Below, one piece after another: positions 5,683-6,487 of a stretch of 6,487 bases of DNA. Under the pieces are notes generated by a model. That model was not told the DNA's origin and ran no database searches. It saw only the letters and a list, made by a program, of their open reading frames with translations. A program made the position numbers and the translations under genes. The stretch lies in contig CALDNG010000133.1 in the NCBI GenBank assembly GCA_937915285.1, forward strand, positions 1 through 6,487, read 5' to 3'. The number at the start of each line of letters is the position of its first letter. Position 1 is the first letter of the stretch. The stretch comes from an uncultured Desulfomonile sp. Lineage in GTDB: Bacteria; Desulfobacterota; Desulfomonilia; Desulfomonilales; Desulfomonilaceae.

Positions 5683-6487
5683 CTACTTCTTGGCCGGTTT
5701 GATCCAGTCTGGAAGTTTGATGGACCCTTCGGCTATTGACTGCGGATAAACGATTACACGCTTGCCGTCTTCGGTCCACTGGGAAACACATCCAAGAGCC
5801 GTGTTGGCTGGATCGTTGCCATACACCACCTGATTGCCCTCGTTGAACTTGATCCGACCAATGACTCCCTGGCGATCAGTCTTCTTGATTTCATCAGCAA
5901 TCTTGTCAGGATCAAGTGATCCGGCACGTTCAATGGCTTCGGCAAGAATATAAACGGAATCATAGGATGGAGCGGGGCCATGGCCGGCTTCCATGGGCTG
6001 ACCGAATTTCTTCTGGTAGGCCTCATAGAACTTTGTGGCAGGGGCGTATTTCGCAACAGGAATGGCGCTACCTATCTCGAAATTGGTATTGACAAGGCCT
6101 CCGATTTTGCCTTCAAAAGTCTTCCAGGCTCCCGGTCCGGCCATTGGGGATATGAAACCGGCTACCATGGCCGGAATCTTCATGCTCTTCCACTGTTTCA
6201 GAAGAATACCGCTCTGGGGCATGTCGAAAACAGCAAGAATGATCTGAGCGTTCTGTCCCTTGGCTTTTATCAGGCCGGCTGAGAAATCCGACGCTCCGGT
6301 TGGGTAAACCTCCTGGCCGCCGATCTTGTAGCCCATTTTGGATTCCACAACATTCGCAGTTCCCTTACCGGTAGCTTTGGCCCATAAAACATCCTGCGTC
6401 ATCACGTAAAGCTGGTCATAGCCAAATTCGGCCTTCATGAAATCGAGAGCCTGAGCCAGATACATGACAAGAGACTGGGCGTTGAGG
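5683..6487 (-). CDS. Periplasmic branched-chain-amino-acid-type substrate-binding protein, C-terminal part
   Basis: The reading frame is open to the window edge, so the N-terminus with the signal peptide lies outside. About 268 residues are visible, ending in TAG at 5683-5685; the family is usually 380-420 residues, so roughly 120-150 are missing. An internal Met at 6465 is not the start, because the frame continues upstream with 'LNAQSLV'. Type I periplasmic-binding-protein (Leu/Ile/Val-binding) features are visible: 'FGYDQLYVMTQD', 'DFSAGLIKAKGQNAQIIL' (typical of the second Rossmann-like lobe), 'SYDSVYILAEAIERAGSLDP' and 'TDRQGVIGRIKFNEGNQ'. The C-terminus is basic (WIKPAKK). The protein would capture the substrate in the periplasm and deliver it to LivH/LivM. 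The ligand cannot be read from this part. It is first of the visible operon genes, followed by the hairpin and livH. Confidence 0.92.
   Translation of the reverse strand, partial: LNAQSLVMYLAQALDFMKAEFGYDQLYVMTQDVLWAKATGKGTANVVESKMGYKIGGQEVYPTGASDFSAGLIKAKGQNAQIILAVFDMPQSGILLKQWKSMKIPAMVAGFISPMAGPGAWKTFEGKIGGLVNTNFEIGSAIPVAKYAPATKFYEAYQKKFGQPMEAGHGPAPSYDSVYILAEAIERAGSLDPDKIADEIKKTDRQGVIGRIKFNEGNQVVYGNDPANTALGCVSQWTEDGKRVIVYPQSIAEGSIKLPDWIKPAKK

Noticed and set aside
5683..6465. Binding protein read as a short complete gene starting at the Met at 6465
   Set aside because: The frame is open to the window edge, the protein would lack its first lobe and signal peptide, and the upstream residues continue the fold. 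It is cut by the window, not truncated in the genome as far as can be seen.

Overview
This is a bacterial window of about 50% G+C (judged by eye) that is almost entirely coding. One gene tail lies on the + strand and six tightly packed genes lie on the - strand. On the - strand, in transcription order (right to left), they are: the 3' part of a periplasmic branched-chain-amino-acid-type binding protein, its two membrane permeases (LivH-like, LivM-like), its two ATPases (LivG-like, LivF-like), and an AMP-forming fatty-acid-type acyl-CoA ligase. The + strand holds the last 78 codons of an enoyl-CoA hydratase/crotonase-family protein, which converges on the ligase gene.

Layout: 2-238 (+) crotonase C-terminus; 239-309 convergent intergenic gap with a weak hairpin; 310-1947 (-) acyl-CoA ligase; 1965-2711 (-) LivF; 2782-3555 (-) LivG; 3619-4647 (-) LivM; 4701-5573 (-) LivH; 5574-5682 intergenic gap with a strong hairpin; 5683-6487 (-) binding protein, cut by the window edge. 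All - strand gaps are short (17, 70, 63, 53 and 109 bases), which fits one operon. No gap exceeds 300 bases. I see no RNA genes, mobile elements, CRISPR or phage genes.

How the genes may work together: the five ABC genes form a complete HAAT-type (hydrophobic amino acid) importer. A CoA ligase directly after livF, with a beta-oxidation-type hydratase next door, suggests (inference) that the imported molecule is a carboxylic acid, such as a fatty, branched-chain or aromatic acid, that is trapped as a CoA thioester on entry rather than an amino acid. Such arrangements are familiar to me from acid-degrading anaerobic Desulfobacterota/Deltaproteobacteria and from other aromatic- or fatty-acid degraders. 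The taxonomic guess is low confidence.

I did not find a clearly new system. The most interesting points are sequence-level oddities: non-consensus ATPase motifs in LivG and LivF that would make the transporter's two ATP sites unequal, a lysine in the ligase's phosphate-binding loop, and a strand-asymmetric RNA hairpin between the binding-protein gene and livH.
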